A DNA stretch of 64,000 nt from Proteles cristata cristata (GCA_017311185.1 JAESUZ010004919.1:62001-126000), one strand, 5' to 3'; counted from the stretch's first letter, positions 35,815 through 47,420 are shown. Translations and numbers: made by a program. Notes: generated from the letters alone by a model not told the origin.

Positions 35815-36845
35815 GTAAGATTGACAAAGAAAGAGAGAAGATACAAATTACAAAAATTGGTAATCAGAAATAAAAGAAGATCTATGGCTGCAGGCTTCAT
35901 GGACATTAAATTGGATAATTATGGAAAAAAATTTGAACACATCTACATTTGGTAAAAAATAAAATAGATGAATTCCCAAAATTCACAGTACCCAAACTCA
36001 CACAAGATGGAAAAGATGTGTGAATAGATTTGTAACAATTTGAATTACCTGTAATTAAAAAGCTCCCCAAAAAGAAATATCTAAGCCCGCATGATTTATC
36101 TGGGGAATATATCAAACATTTAAAGAAGAATAAGCACCAATTCTGTCAAACCTCTTTTAGTCAATAGAAGAGGGTACAAAATTTCCCAACTCTTATGAAG
36201 CCATTATTATTGCAATGTCAAAATTGGACAAAGACAGTATAAAGAAGAAAATTACAAAAAAATACAATAACAGACCAATACATGTCATGAACATGAACAC
36301 AAAAGTCCTCAACAAAGCAAAATATTAGCAAATTGTATATAGCAATATATGTGTGGGGATGTGTGCATTATACACCACAACCAAACCTAGTGGGGTTAAC
36401 TCCAGGAATGAAAAGATGATTCAATAGGGGCGCCTGGGTGGCTTAGTCGGTTAAGCGTCCGACTTTCGCTTAGGTCATGATCTCGTGGTTAGTGGGTTCG
36501 AGCCCCACGTCGGGCTCTGTGCTGACTGCCAGCTCAGAGCCTGGAACCTCTTTCAGTCTGTGACTCCCTCTCTCTCTGACCCTCCCCTGCTCGCGCTGTC
36601 TCTCTCTGTCTCCTAGAAATAAATAAAAAAAACATTTAAAAAAAAAAAAGAAAAGATGATTCAATAATCAAAAGTCCATCAGCATCAGAAAGATCCTTTG
36701 ACAAACTCCAAGATCCACTCCTAGTAAAAGCTCTCAGTACAGTAGAGCTAGAAGGTAACTTTCTCAACCTGATAAAGAGCGTTTATGAAAAATCTGCATC
36801 CAATATTATACTCAGTGTTATAGTGATTTAATGGTAAAGGAGTTC
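35815..36845 (+). mobile_element. Ancient L1 ORF2 (linker and RT region), plus strand, split by a SINE
   Basis: Translated pieces follow ORF2 order: the basic linker around 35820, the CCAAAATTCACAGTACCC block at about 35976 (matching CCAAAATTCACACGGGAAGA of the young copy), GAAGCCATTATTATTGCAAT, then CAAAGCAAAATATTAGCAAA and GTGGGGTTAACTCCAGGAAT of the RT domain, continuing after the SINE to TTTATGAAAAATCTGCATCC near 36780. Stops and indels are throughout. Confidence 0.82.
36410..36666 (+). mobile_element. Young CAN SINE with 17-bp target-site duplication
   Basis: Body 36427-36649: GGGGCGCCTGGGTGGCTTAG with a good A box (TGGCTTAGTCGG) and B box (GGTTCGAGCCC), ending TCCTAGAAATAAATAAAAAA. GAAAAGATGATTCAATA occurs at 36410-36426 and 36650-36666. 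It belongs to the CTTAGTCGG / TCCTAGAAATAAAT subfamily. It sits in a dead L1. Confidence 0.97.
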
Positions 36846-37335
36846 ATAATCTTGAAAGCAGCAACATTTAATTGACTATTATTATGGACGAAAGAGGCAT
36901 TCTGGAAAACAAAGAATAGGAAAAGACAAAATCAAATAACAAAGGTGAACCTTTCTAAAAAGTCAAAGAGTCAGTGTCAAGGAAAAGTAGTTGAAAAGGC
37001 TTCAAATATTCCAGAGAGTTCAGGTAAAGACTAAAGAGAGTCCACTGTGTTTTTCAATGAGACTGTCATTTGGTAATAATGCTGAGGAGAGTTTCAGTAG
37101 ATGAAACAAACAGAAGTATAATTGCCATAAACTGGAAAGTAAATGAATGGTATCTAAAGTATATTAGGTATATTCTAAATATCTTGATCAAAGGGGATAT
37201 TTAGAGTGATAGAGTGAAACATGAGCTTTGAAAGTATTTTTAAGATGGATAGTTTGATGTAGCTAACTATAGGACATGAAAAAAGATAATTTTATGCCTG
37301 ATAGACTATTTTCTATAAAAAATAGGAGATACATG
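36846..37335. other. No recognised gene or repeat
   Basis: AT-rich, no open frame of note. Confidence 0.4.
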
Positions 37336-38340
37336 GGGGCGCCTGGGTGGCTCAGTTGGTTGAGCATCTGATTCTTTTTTTTTCCATTGACTGTCTTTAT
37401 TTTTTTTAATTTTTTTCTTACAAATAGTTTATTGTCAATTTGGTTTCCATATAACACCCAGTGCTCATCCCCACAAGTGCCCTCCTCCGTGCCCATCTCC
37501 CTCCTTCCCCCCACATCCATCAGTCCTCAATTTTTGTCAGCATTCAAGAGTCTCTCATGGTTTGCCTCTCCCCCTTTCCCCCACCATTTCTCCCCTTCTT
37601 CTTACCCATGGTCCTCCGTTAAGCTCCTCCTAATCCTCCTATACGTGCACACATCTGATATTTGTCCTTCTCTGCCTGACTTATTTCGCTCAGCATAACA
37701 CCCTCAAGGTCCATCCATGTTGCTACACATGGCCAGATTTCATTGTTTCTCATTGCCATGTAGTATTCCATGGTATAGATAAACCACATCTTCTTGACCA
37801 TTCGTCCGTTGATGGACACTTAGGCTCTTTCCATGTTTTAGCTATTGTTGAGAGTGCTGCTATGAACATTGGGGTACATGTGCTCCTAGCCTCAGCATTT
37901 CTGTATCCCTTGGGCAAATTCCTAGTAGTGCTATTGCTGGGTCCTAGGGGAGTTCTATTGTTATTTTCCTTAAGAACCTCCACACTGTTTTCCAGAGAAG
38001 CTGTACCAGTTTACATTCCCACCATCAGTGTAGGAGTGTGCCCGTTTCTCCACATCCTTGCCAGCATCTAGAGTTCTCTGATTTGCTCATTTTAGCCACT
38101 CTAACTGACATGAGATGGTATCTCAGTGTGGTTTTGATTTGTATTTCCCTGAGGGCATCTGATTCTTGATTTCTGCTCAAGTCATGTTCTTACTGTTGTG
38201 AGATTGAGTCCCATGTTGGGCTCAATGCTGAGCATGGAGCCTGCTTGGAATTCTCTCTCTCTCCCTCTCTCTCTCACTCTTTCTCTCTCTCTATCCCTCT
38301 CCTACTCACATATGAGTGTGTTGTCTCTTACTCTCTTTCT
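37336..38340 (+). mobile_element. CAN SINE split in two by an L1
   Basis: The head (GGGGCGCCTGGGTGGCTCAG) is at 37336-37376 and the rest at 38168-38340, resuming GATTTCTGCTCAAGTCATGT. The L1 and one copy of the duplicated GCATCTGATTCTT lie between. The A tail has grown into a (GATA)n array. Confidence 0.95.
37364..38167 (-). mobile_element. 5'-truncated L1 in a SINE, with 13-bp target-site duplication
   Basis: The L1 body at 37377-38154 is the last ~600 bp of ORF2 plus 3'UTR, on the minus strand. GCATCTGATTCTT flanks it at 37364-37376 and 38155-38167. Two T runs (the reversed poly(A)) enclose a short non-L1 stretch at about 37384-37397, which looks like a 3' transduction. The ORF2 end and 3'UTR closely resemble the 25.5-kb element, so this is the same young lineage. 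It has no complete reading frame. Confidence 0.95.
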
Positions 38341-38385
<45 letters not shown>

Positions 38386-38400
38386 CAGATAGATAGATAT
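38341..38400. repeat. (GATA)n microsatellite
   Basis: About fourteen GATA units with one GACA change, grown from the split SINE's tail. Confidence 0.97.
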
Positions 38401-39820
38401 TTGAAGTAAGAGATACATACATCTACAAATCAAAGTCTACAATGGTTTTAAGGACTTAAAGAGAACATTATATATTTAAAAATTACTCTTCACACAGTTC
38501 ATTTATTTTGCCATTTAATTCTCAGAACCTTTGTGTGGTCTGATTTGTTTTCTCTATATTGATTCTTTTAAAGGGTTAAAACATATGATAGCATGCATCA
38601 AATTTAAGTTTTTAGGGAAATCTATTATTGCTGAAATTGGAAGAGGAATTTTTAAATAGGAATGAGTAACATTATTCTTCTTATAGGTGAAGTTTTGGAG
38701 AGATGGAGAAATTGAATTAGAAGCATCAATCACTACAAAAGTATTTCTGTGATAAATCAGTTTAGATTTTCATTTCTAGAACTGATAGCCATGAAGAATG
38801 GTCAGAAATCATTCATTCTGTGTAATCATTCATCAGTGACACAATATCTATGTTTGATGAAATTTAAAAATCTCTCTTGCTTCCTGATTGAAAATACGCT
38901 CTAAGACATGTTGAAAGATGTCATTATTGTATTCTGATAAACGTTAGCAGAGTAAAAAAGGAAGAAAAGCAAGAAGAATGGGCAAAGAATCTCTTCTCAG
39001 AGTAAACTTTACTTTTGTATCTTTATTTTTTACCTGAAAAGAATATACATTAAATGAAATACATATACGTCAAATATATTTCAAAATTATATTTTGTAGA
39101 ATAATGAGATAAGAGTGACTTCAGACTTATTTTTTGCCAATAAGTCTCCTACGTGGATTTGCCACTGTACTCCTATGAACCTTGTAAACATTGTCTTCAT
39201 ACCACATCTTTGTCAATATTTATTATGGCCCAATTTTTAATATTTTATTTAAGAATATATGGTGGGCATAAATTATACCGCTTTAGGACTACAACTTGCA
39301 TTTTGGACACAAAGTTATTATTATTGATAATTTGTATTATCTGCCTTATGAAGGGCTTATTCATACATTTTGGTATTGCTTGATCTATAATTTTTATTGA
39401 CTTTTAAAAGTTTGTTATGTCATGTGCATATTAATGTGGTACAATTATGATCTCCCTATTTATAAGTTATCTGTTAATTTTTATGGTGTGCTTTGATAAA
39501 TATAGATGTTTAATTTATATAGAACTATAGAAACTCATATAGACCTCAGAAATATTTTCTTTTAAGGCAATGGGTCTGAAAACTGCTTGAAAATTAGTAA
39601 TGTCCAAGAATCTTAAAAAAAAAAAATACTATGTAGGTCCCAGCCCAGCTAAATCTCTTTAAAGTTTTATCTATTTAATTATTCTTTCCAATACATGTTT
39701 TGCTTTATTGATCCTCTGTATTGTAAAATATACCTTATTTAATTAATTTCTATCCTCAGGTTTTCTTCTTTCTGCTAGTTTCTTCATATTTTCTTGTTTG
39801 TTTAGTTGTGTAGCTCATTT
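38401..39820. other. No recognised gene or repeat
   Basis: About 1.4 kb of AT-rich sequence. A 76-codon plus-strand open frame at 39153-39383 has no domain. Confidence 0.45.
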
Positions 39821-39882
39821 AATTTTAGACTTTTTTTTTTAAGTTCATTTATTTTGAGATGGGGGAGAGTGTGCATGTGAAT

Positions 39883-39922
<40 letters not shown>

Positions 39923-40042
39923 CCCAAGTGGGCTTAGTGCAGAGCTCCTGATGTGGGGCTCAAACTCACAAATCATGAGATCCTGACATGAGCCAAAGTC
40001 AGATGCTTAACCAACTGAGCCACCCAGGCTCTCAAATTTTAG
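39821..40042 (-). mobile_element. CAN SINE, minus strand, with (GA)n
   Basis: Body about 39832-40034: tail side AAGTTCATTTATTTTGAGAT, head side ACTGAGCCACCCAGGCTCTC. The reversed CT-rich middle has expanded to a (GA)n run at 39888-39920. AATTTTAG recurs at 39821-39828 and 40035-40042. Confidence 0.94.
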
Positions 40043-40823
40043 CCTCTTTTTTTAAGCTACCATAAAAGTGTGAAGTTATAACTGGACTCTACATATGTAA
40101 GGTACGTTTCTCTTACAATTATTGATACATTAAATTTTCACTATTGTTCAAATATAAGTATTCTTAATTATATCGTATTAATAATAGTTTATTATTATTT
40201 ATCCATTAGTAATTAAATTTGCTTTTCATTATTAAATGTACAAATAATTTAAGACTTATTTTAATTCTTAAATGCATGTATGATTTTAGGTGTTTTCTGG
40301 TTTGTTTTTTATTTCCTGATTGAATTGAAATTTACCCACTAATGCTTTTTTCTTTTTTTAAGTTTGATACAGGCCAAAACATCAGCTTCGTTATAATACC
40401 ATTAATTTAGGTTATAATTTGTTGTAAAAGCCAAATAAATAGGCTCTCGAAGAGCCTAGAAAATAACAAAATATGTGCATATTCTCCATTAGCTCTGTGA
40501 AAAGCAGGCCCAATGGATGCTGTCACTGGACAGGCTGGCTCCTAAGAGAAAGAAAAATGATGGAGTTGAGCTAAGGATGCTATCTTCCTAAATTTCTGAT
40601 ATAAGATCTTCCTAAATTTCTGATATAAGCCTGTCAGTCCACCTTCCCATTAAGCTCCCTTGACAGAAAGGAATTATCAGCAGCTGAGAAGCAATGTTAC
40701 CTAAATTTTGTTTTTATCTCCTTGAACATAACCTTCATAACCAAGGATGCGACTCTATGCTCTCGGGATTAAGGCCAGCAGTCTATGAAACCACTCTGGC
40801 TTGCACATTCATACACTTCAATA
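40043..40823. other. No recognised gene; contains a 24-bp direct duplication
   Basis: Mostly AT-rich, with a more balanced part at 40440-40800 that could be an unrecognised old LTR or DNA transposon. I cannot name it. Confidence 0.35.
40582..40629. repeat. Perfect 24-bp tandem duplication
   Basis: The 24-base segment at 40582-40605 (starting ATCTTCCTAAATTT) is repeated exactly and head-to-tail at 40606-40629. Perfect identity points to a recent slippage or repair event. Confidence 0.97.
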
Positions 40824-41080
40824 TCGGTCACTCTTTTCTTTTCTTTTCTTTTTTTTTTTTAATTTTTTAAATGTTTCATTTATTTCTGAGAGAGAGAGAC
40901 AGCATTAGCAGAGGAGGGTCAGAGAGAGGGAGATACAGAATCTAAAACAGGCTCAGGGTCTGAGCTGGCAGTTAGCACAGAGACCAACGCGGGGCTTGAA
41001 CTCACGAACCCGTGAAATCATGACCTGAGCCAAAGTCCGATGCTTAACCGACTGAGCTACACAGGTGCCCTCGGTCACTC
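40824..41080 (-). mobile_element. CAN SINE with 10-bp target-site duplication
   Basis: Body 40834-41070: reversed tail (TTTCTTTTCTTTTC then T run), GAGCTGGCAGTTAGCACAGA middle and ACCGACTGAGCTACACAGGT head. TCGGTCACTC occurs at 40824-40833 and 41071-41080. Confidence 0.95.
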
Positions 41081-42007
41081 CTTTCTTAAGCATCCTTCTG
41101 AAGCTAGTAATGGAAATTTAGGTGTTCCCTATAAAACTCAAATGTGAGTCAGAACAATATAATAATTAACTCATATACAAACCCATGCTTGCTTTCTACA
41201 ATATAAATGAAGGGAGAAGAAGAGAAAGATTTTGAGAAAGTGCTCCAAGTACCAATTTTTCAAAAAGAAATTAAAGCAAAAAAAAAAAATCCTCTGTGAA
41301 TTGAACTGTAAAACACCAGTGTTTAAAAAATTGAAACCCTAAATTTTTTTGCCATTGTGAGTTAACAGTTTAAAATCCTTATATAAATTCAAAATATTTT
41401 TTAACTTATTCCTGTTCTCAGTGTCGGATGTATTCTCAATGTTTCGGTCAGTTTGTGATTTTTAGCAACTGCGGAATAGGTTGTTTCTTCACTGAAATGG
41501 TTGCTGTTATTCTAGGTTTTGGGGTGCAGAATGCCAAATTTCTGATATGCCTTAAGTTTTCAAAAGTTGTTGAGATGTTCCCTTTATATTTTTACTTCTC
41601 TGCCCCCCCTTTACTTTCCCTTCTCTTGTTCTTTATTCCTGTGCTTTTCCTTTGCCCTTTCCTTTTCCCCCATCTCATTATCTTTCCTTTTTCTTCTGTT
41701 CCTTTCCCATCCTTCCTTTCTCATATTCTCCCCCTTTTCCTTACTTTCCTAGGAAAATCTCTGAGGTAATGGACACTGTAAAGGCTTTGAAGAGCCATGT
41801 TGAAGCATGAGTCAGTAGTTCTGAAGATCAAGGTGAAGAGGTGGGTGGTAGAAGAAATAGTGTAGTTGGAATTCTAATTGAAATATCGTGTTCAAAAAAT
41901 GACTCAGTATTTGATAGTCTTTAAATAGATCACAAGTAAAATTTTGATCCTCTTTATCCATCCTCCCTACTGTTGCCAGGGCAATTATTTTAAAATGTAT
42001 AATTAAA
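41081..42007. other. No recognised gene; includes a pyrimidine tract
   Basis: A C/T-rich run at 41596-41752 gives a hydrophobic 113-codon open frame (41428-41769), best explained by composition. Nothing else named. Confidence 0.45.
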
Positions 42008-42204
42008 ATGTTACTATGCTTCAAATTTCCATGTAACACCCAGTGCTCATCCCGACAAGTGCTCTCCTCCAGTTCCATCTCCCCCCTCCCCCCCCCACAC
42101 CCATCAGTCCTCAGTTTGTTCTCAGCACTCAAGAGTCTCTCATGGTTTGCCTCTCTCCCTCTCCCCTGCTATTTCCCCCCCTCCTCCCCCAACATGGTCC
42201 TCCG

Positions 42205-45200
42205 TTAAGTTCCTCTTAATTCTCCTATACGTGCAAACATATGATATTTGTCCTTCTCTGCCTGACTTACTACGCTCAGCATAACACCCTCAAAGTCCAT
42301 CCAGGTTCCTACACATGGCCAGATTTCATTGTTTCTTATTGCCATGTAGTATTCCATGGTATAGATAAACCACATCTTCTTGATCCATTCATCCTAAGTT
42401 GATGGACACTTCGGCTCTTTCCATGTTTTAGCTATTGTGGAGAGTGCTGCTATGAACATTGGGGTACATGTGCTCCTATGCCTCAGCATTTCTGTATCCC
42501 TTGGGCAAATTCCTAGTAGTGCTATTGCTGGGTCATAGGGGAGTCCTATTGTTAGTTTCCTGAGGAACCTCCACACTGTTTTCCAGAGGAGCTGTACCAG
42601 TTTACATTCCCACCAACAGTGTAGGAGGGTGCCCGTTTCTCCACATCCTTGCCAGCATCTAGAATTCTCTGATTTGCTCATTTTAACCACTCTGACTGAC
42701 GTGAGATGGTATCTCAGTGTGGTTTTGATTTGTATTTCCCTGATGAGGAGGGATGTTAAACATCGTTTCATCTGTCTATTGGCCATCTGGATGTCGTCTT
42801 TGGAGAAGTATCTGTTCATATCTTCTGCCCATTTTTTCACTGGGTTGTTTGTTTTTCGGGTATGGAGTTTGGTGAGTTCCTTATAGACTTTGGATATTAA
42901 CCCTTTATCTGATATATCATTTGCAGTTAGCTTTTCCCATTGCATCAGTTGCCTATTAATTTTATGGATTCTTTCCTTTCCCATGCAGAAGCTTTTAATC
43001 TTGATGAGGTCCCAACAGTTTATTTTTGCTCTTGATTCCCTTGCTTTTGGGGATGTGTCAAGTAAGAAGTTGCTGCAGTGGAGGTCAAGGAGGTTGTTTC
43101 TTGTTTTCTCCTCTAGGGTTTTGATGGTTTCTGTCTCGCGTTCAGGTCCTTTATCCATTTTGAGTTTATTTTTGTGTATGGTGTGAGAAAATTATCTAGT
43201 TCCATTCTTCCGCATGTTGCTGTCCAATTCTCTCAACACCATCTGTTAAAAAGGCTGTCTTTTTTCCATTGGATACTCTTTCCTGCTTTGTCAAAGATTA
43301 GTAAGCTGTATACTTTTGGGTCCAGTTCTGAGTTCTCAATTCTATTCCATTGGTCTATGTGTCTGTTTTTCTGCCAATACCATACTGTCTTGATGATGAC
43401 AGCTTTGTAGTAGAAGCTAAAGTCTGGGATGGCGATACCTCCCATTTTGGTTTTCTTCTTCAATATTACTTTAGCTATTCGGGGTCTTTTGTGTTTCCAT
43501 ACACATTTTACGAGAGTTTGTTTTAGTTTTGAGAAGAATGTTGGTGCAATTTTGATTGGGATTGCATTGAACGTGTAGAGTGCTTTGGGTAGTAATGACA
43601 TTTTAACTATATTTATTCTTCCAATCCATAGCATGGAATGTTTTTCCATTTCTTTGTGTCTTCTTCAATTTCCTTCATTAGTTTTCTATAGTTTTCATCA
43701 TACAGATCTCTTGTATCCTTGGTTAGGTTTATTCCTCAGTATTTTATGTTTTTTTGTGCAATTGTGAATGGGATCAGTTTCTGGATTTCTCTTTCTGTTG
43801 CTTCATCATTGGTGTATAAAAATGCAACCGATTTCTGTACATTGATTTCATACCCTGCAACTTGGCTGAATTCTTGGATCAGTTCTAGTAGGCTTCTGGT
43901 GGAGTCTGTCGGGTTTTCTATGTAGAGTATCATGTCGTCTGGGAAAAGTGAAAGTTTTACTTCTTTTTGCCAATTCTGATGCCTTTGATTTCCTTTTGGT
44001 GTCTGATGGTTGATGCTAGGACTTCCAGCACTATGTTAAACAGCAGTGGTGAGAGTGGATATCTCTGTCGTGTTCCTGATCTCAGGCAGAAAGCTGTCAG
44101 TTTCTCCCCATTGAGGATGATGTTAGCTTAGGGCTTCTCAAAGATGGCTTTTATGATGTTTAAGTAAGTTCTTTCTATCCCGACTTTCTCAAGGATTTTT
44201 ATTAAGAAGGGATGCTGTATTTTGTCAAATGCTTTTTCTGTATCTATCGACAGGATCATATGGTTTTTATCTTTTCTTTTGTTGATGGGATGTATCACAT
44301 TGATTGATTTGTGAATATTGAACCAGCCCTGTCACACAGGAATGAATCCCACTTGATCTTGGTGGATAATTCTTTTTATGTGTTGTTGGATTAGATTTGC
44401 AAGTATCTTGTTGAGGACTTTGGCATTCATATTCATCAAGGATATTGGCCTGTAGTTCTCTTTTTTTTTGCTGGATCTGTGTCTGGCTTGGGAATCAGAG
44501 TGATGCTGGCTTCATAAAATGAGTCCAGGAGTTTTCCTTCGATTTCTATTTTTTAGAATAGCTTGAGAAGAATTGGGATTAATTCTGTTTTAAACATATG
44601 GTAGAATTCCCCGCAGAAGCCATCAGGTCCAGGGCTCTTATTTGTTGGGAGATTTTTGATAAATGATTCAATTTCTTCACTAGTCATGGGTCTGTTCAGA
44701 TTTTCCATCTCTTCCCGTGTGAATTTTGGTAGTGAGTGTGTGTTTAGGAATTTGTCCATTTCTTCTAAGTTGTCCAATTTGTTGGCCTATAATTTTTCAT
44801 AGTATTCCCTGATAATGGCTTGTATTTCTGAGGAGTTTGTTGTAATAAGTCCATTTTCATTCATGATTTTGTCTATTTGGGTGCTCTCTCTTTTCTTTTT
44901 GAGAAGCCTGGCTAGAGTTTTGTCAATATTCTTTATTTTTTCAAAAAAACAACTCTTGGTTTCATTGATCTGTTCAATTGTTTCTTTGGTCTCTAGGTTG
45001 TTTATTTCTGCTCTGATTTTTACTATTTCTCTCTTCTACTGGTTTTTGGGTGCTCTTGTTGCTCTGCCTCTAGTTCCTTTAGGTGAGCTGTTAGATTTTG
45101 CACTTGCTCTTTTTCTGATTTCTTGAAATAGGCCTGGAGTGCAATGTACTTTCCTCTTAGGGCTGCCTTTGCCACATCCCATAGATTTTGAATTGTTGTG

Positions 45201-46058
45201 TATTCATTTTCATCTGTTTCCATATGTTTTTAAATTTCTTCTCTAATTGCCTGATTGGCCCATTCATTCTTTAGTAGGGTGTTCTTTAACCTCCATGTTT
45301 TTGGAGGTTTTCCAAACTTCTTACTGTGATTAATTTCAAGTTTCAAAGCATTATGATCTGAAAGTGTGCATGGTAAGATCTCAATTCTTATATATTTATT
45401 GAAGGCTGCTTTATGTCCCAGTATGTGATCTATCTTGGAGAATGTGCCATGTGCCCTTGAGAAGAAAGTGAATTCCATGGCCTTAGGATGTAGAGTTCTA
45501 AATATATCTGTCAGATCCTTCTGGTCCAATGTGTCATTCAAGTCCACTGTTTCTTTGGTGATTTTCTGTCTGATTGATCTATTCATTGCTCTATGTGGAG
45601 TATTAAAGTCACCTGCTATTAGCACATTCTTATCTATAAGCTTGTTTCTGTTTGTGATTAATTGTTTTAAATATTTAGGTGCTCCATATTTGGTGTGTAG
45701 ACATTTATAATTGTTAGTTATTCATGATGGGTAGACCCTGTAATTATTATGTAATGCTCTTCTTCATCCCTTGTTATTGTCTTTAATTTAAAGTCCAGTT
45801 TGTCTGATATAAGTATAGCTACTCCAGCTTTCTTTTGACTTCCTGTCGCATGATATATATTTCTCCATCCCCTTACTTTTTATCTGAAGGTATCCTCCAG
45901 TCTAAAATGAGTTTCTTGTAGACAGGCAATAGATGGATTTTGTTTTTTATCCATTCTGCTACCCTGTGTCTTTTGATTAGAGCATTCAGCCCATTTACAT
46001 TCAGTATTATTATTGAAATATGTGTGTTTAGAGTCATTGTGTCCTTTGTGGGATTCAT
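42205..46058 (-). pseudogene. L1 ORF2 remnant
   Basis: Start ATG at 46058 and stop at 42205-42207 on the minus strand are both still in place, and the span is within a few bases of that in the young copy. Open pieces in order: endonuclease start (46058-45873), [14 protein letters not shown] (45625-45230), the linker (45223-45023), [12 protein letters not shown] (44777-44553), thumb (43933-43736 and 43649-43233) and the C-terminal Cys/His block [19 protein letters not shown] (43158-42394). The catalytic loop reads FPDD at about 43936-43947, where active L1s have FADD. Many frameshifts and stops lie between the pieces. It keeps the C-terminal block that the young copy has lost. Confidence 0.93.
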
Positions 46059-46105
46059 GCTTGTGGTGATGTCTCTGGTATCTTGCTTCCCTTACAACAT
46101 TTCCC

Positions 46106-46999
46106 TCAGAGAATCCCCCTCAAGATTTCTTGTAGGGCTGTCTTAGTGGTGACAAATTCTTTCAATTTTTGTTTATTTGGAAAGACTTTTATCTCTTCTT
46201 CTATTTTGAATGACAGGCTTGCTGGATAGAGGATTCTTGGCTGCATATTTTTTCTGTTCATCACATTGAAGATCTCCTGCCATTCCTTTCTGGCCTGCCA
46301 CGTTTCAGTAGATAGGTCTGTCACCACTCTGATAGGTTTCCCTATGTTGTATGTTAGGGCCATTTTCTGCCTAGCTGCTTTCAAAATTCTGTCTTTGTCC
46401 TTATATTTTGCCAGTTTCACTATGATATGTCATGCAGAAGATCGATTCAAGTTACGTCTGAGGGGAGTTTTCTGTGCCTCTTGAATTTCAATATCTACTT
46501 CCCTCCCTAGGTTGGGGAAATTCTCTACTCTAATTTGTTCCAGGACTTCTTCAGCACCTTTTCCTCTCTCTTCCTCTTCTGGGATTCCTATGGTACGGAT
46601 ATTGTTCTGTTTGATTGTATTGCTGAGCTCTCGAACTCTTGTTTCATGTTCTTGAATCAGGTTATCTCTTTTTTTCAGTTTCTTCTTTATCTATAATAAT
46701 GTCTTCTGAATCACTTATTCTCCTTTCTGCCTCTTCAATCCGTGCATTGGATGCCTCCAGTTTATTATGTATCTCATTTATCGCATTTTTAAATTCATCA
46801 TAAGTATTTTTAAGCTCCATGTTTTTTTGTAGCCATAGTTTCTCTTATGTCCTCCATGTTTTTTTCAAGCCTATCAATTAATTTTATGATTATTGTTCTA
46901 AATTCTTGTTCAGTTATGTTGCTTATATCTGTTGAGCAGTTCTCTAGCTGTCATTTCTTCCTGGAATTTCTTTGGAGAAAAGTTCTCCCATTTTATCAT
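46106..46999 (-). pseudogene. L1 ORF1 remnant
   Basis: From the ATG at 46999 to the stop at 46106 it is 894 bp, the same as the intact ORF1 at 27430-28323, but frameshifts and stops in between (46421-46909) break it. The C-terminal domain remains open at 46420-46106 (PIRVVTDLSTETWQARKEW, FVTTKTALQEILRG). The N-terminus begins MIKWENFSPKKFQEEMTA, and the open frame runs on upstream into 5'UTR by chance to 47242. Confidence 0.92.
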
Positions 47000-47261
47000 T
47001 TTGGTTAGCTTTCTATCTCTTGTTAATTTTAAAAGTGTTGTACACTCGACCCTTGTGAGTTCTGCTATATTAGAGAGGGCTCTTTGACTGTTCAGGGCCT
47101 GTCTGTTCTGGAAGTGTTCTTTGGATGGTGTCTCTTCATTTCTCTTGTTGAGCGTTTGGTTATTTTGTTTCCCTACTGGTAGTGGTATTTGGGACTCTCC
47201 ACCATGTGTAGTTTGGCTTGTTTCTTGAGTCAGACTCTGCATTATTTTCCCAAGTTAATCA

Positions 47262-47420
47262 AATTATCCAATTTTGTTGGAGACCAGCTCCAGCTGGGTC
47301 CAGAGGTCCCTAAAGGATGGACAGTGTCAGCGAGGGAGGGATGAGAGAGGCCCGAGATTCTTTCTGATCACCAGGCAGGCATCTCCCAGGATATCAGAAT
47401 CTTTTGTGTTAATTTCACAT
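47262..47420 (+). mobile_element. Possible LTR fragment
   Basis: Directly beyond the truncated L1 the sequence switches to a GC-richer TGTTGGAGACCAGCTCCAGC..GTCCAGAGGTCCCTAAAGG block, which looks like the TG-start of a retroviral LTR. A TATA-like CTATATAAGG lies at about 47616, but I cannot find the matching CA end, a primer-binding site or internal genes. It could equally be another repeat class. Confidence 0.3.

Larger units (their letters stand above)
42008..47242 (-). mobile_element. Long L1, minus strand, 5'-truncated in its 5'UTR, lacking a poly(A) end
   Basis: About 5.2 kb colinear with the plus-strand L1 from its position of about 27190 to its 3'UTR, in the opposite orientation. Order on the minus strand: 240 bp of 5'UTR, ORF1 remnant (46999-46106), 47-bp spacer, ORF2 remnant (46058-42205), 3'UTR. 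The 3' end fades at about 42008-42020 (TTCAAATTTCCATGTAACAC) with no T run, and I see no target-site duplication, so the 3' junction was probably deleted or altered. More damaged than the 25.5-kb copy and so probably older, though of a related subfamily. Confidence 0.95.

Noticed and set aside
41428..41769. A 113-codon hydrophobic open frame
   Set aside because: It runs through a C/T-rich tract that encodes F, S, L and P by composition; no signal peptide logic, splice sites or family match seen.
46997..47242. Idea that the minus-strand L1 has an unrelated 5'UTR, i.e. a 5'UTR swap between the two L1s
   Set aside because: Careful reading shows the two are homologous upstream of ORF1 (shared AGGCCCTG, GTCAAAGAG, ATATAGCAG, CTCA, AACAAGAG and AAAGCTAAC blocks) back to about 27190 in the plus-strand copy. 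The second copy is simply truncated there.
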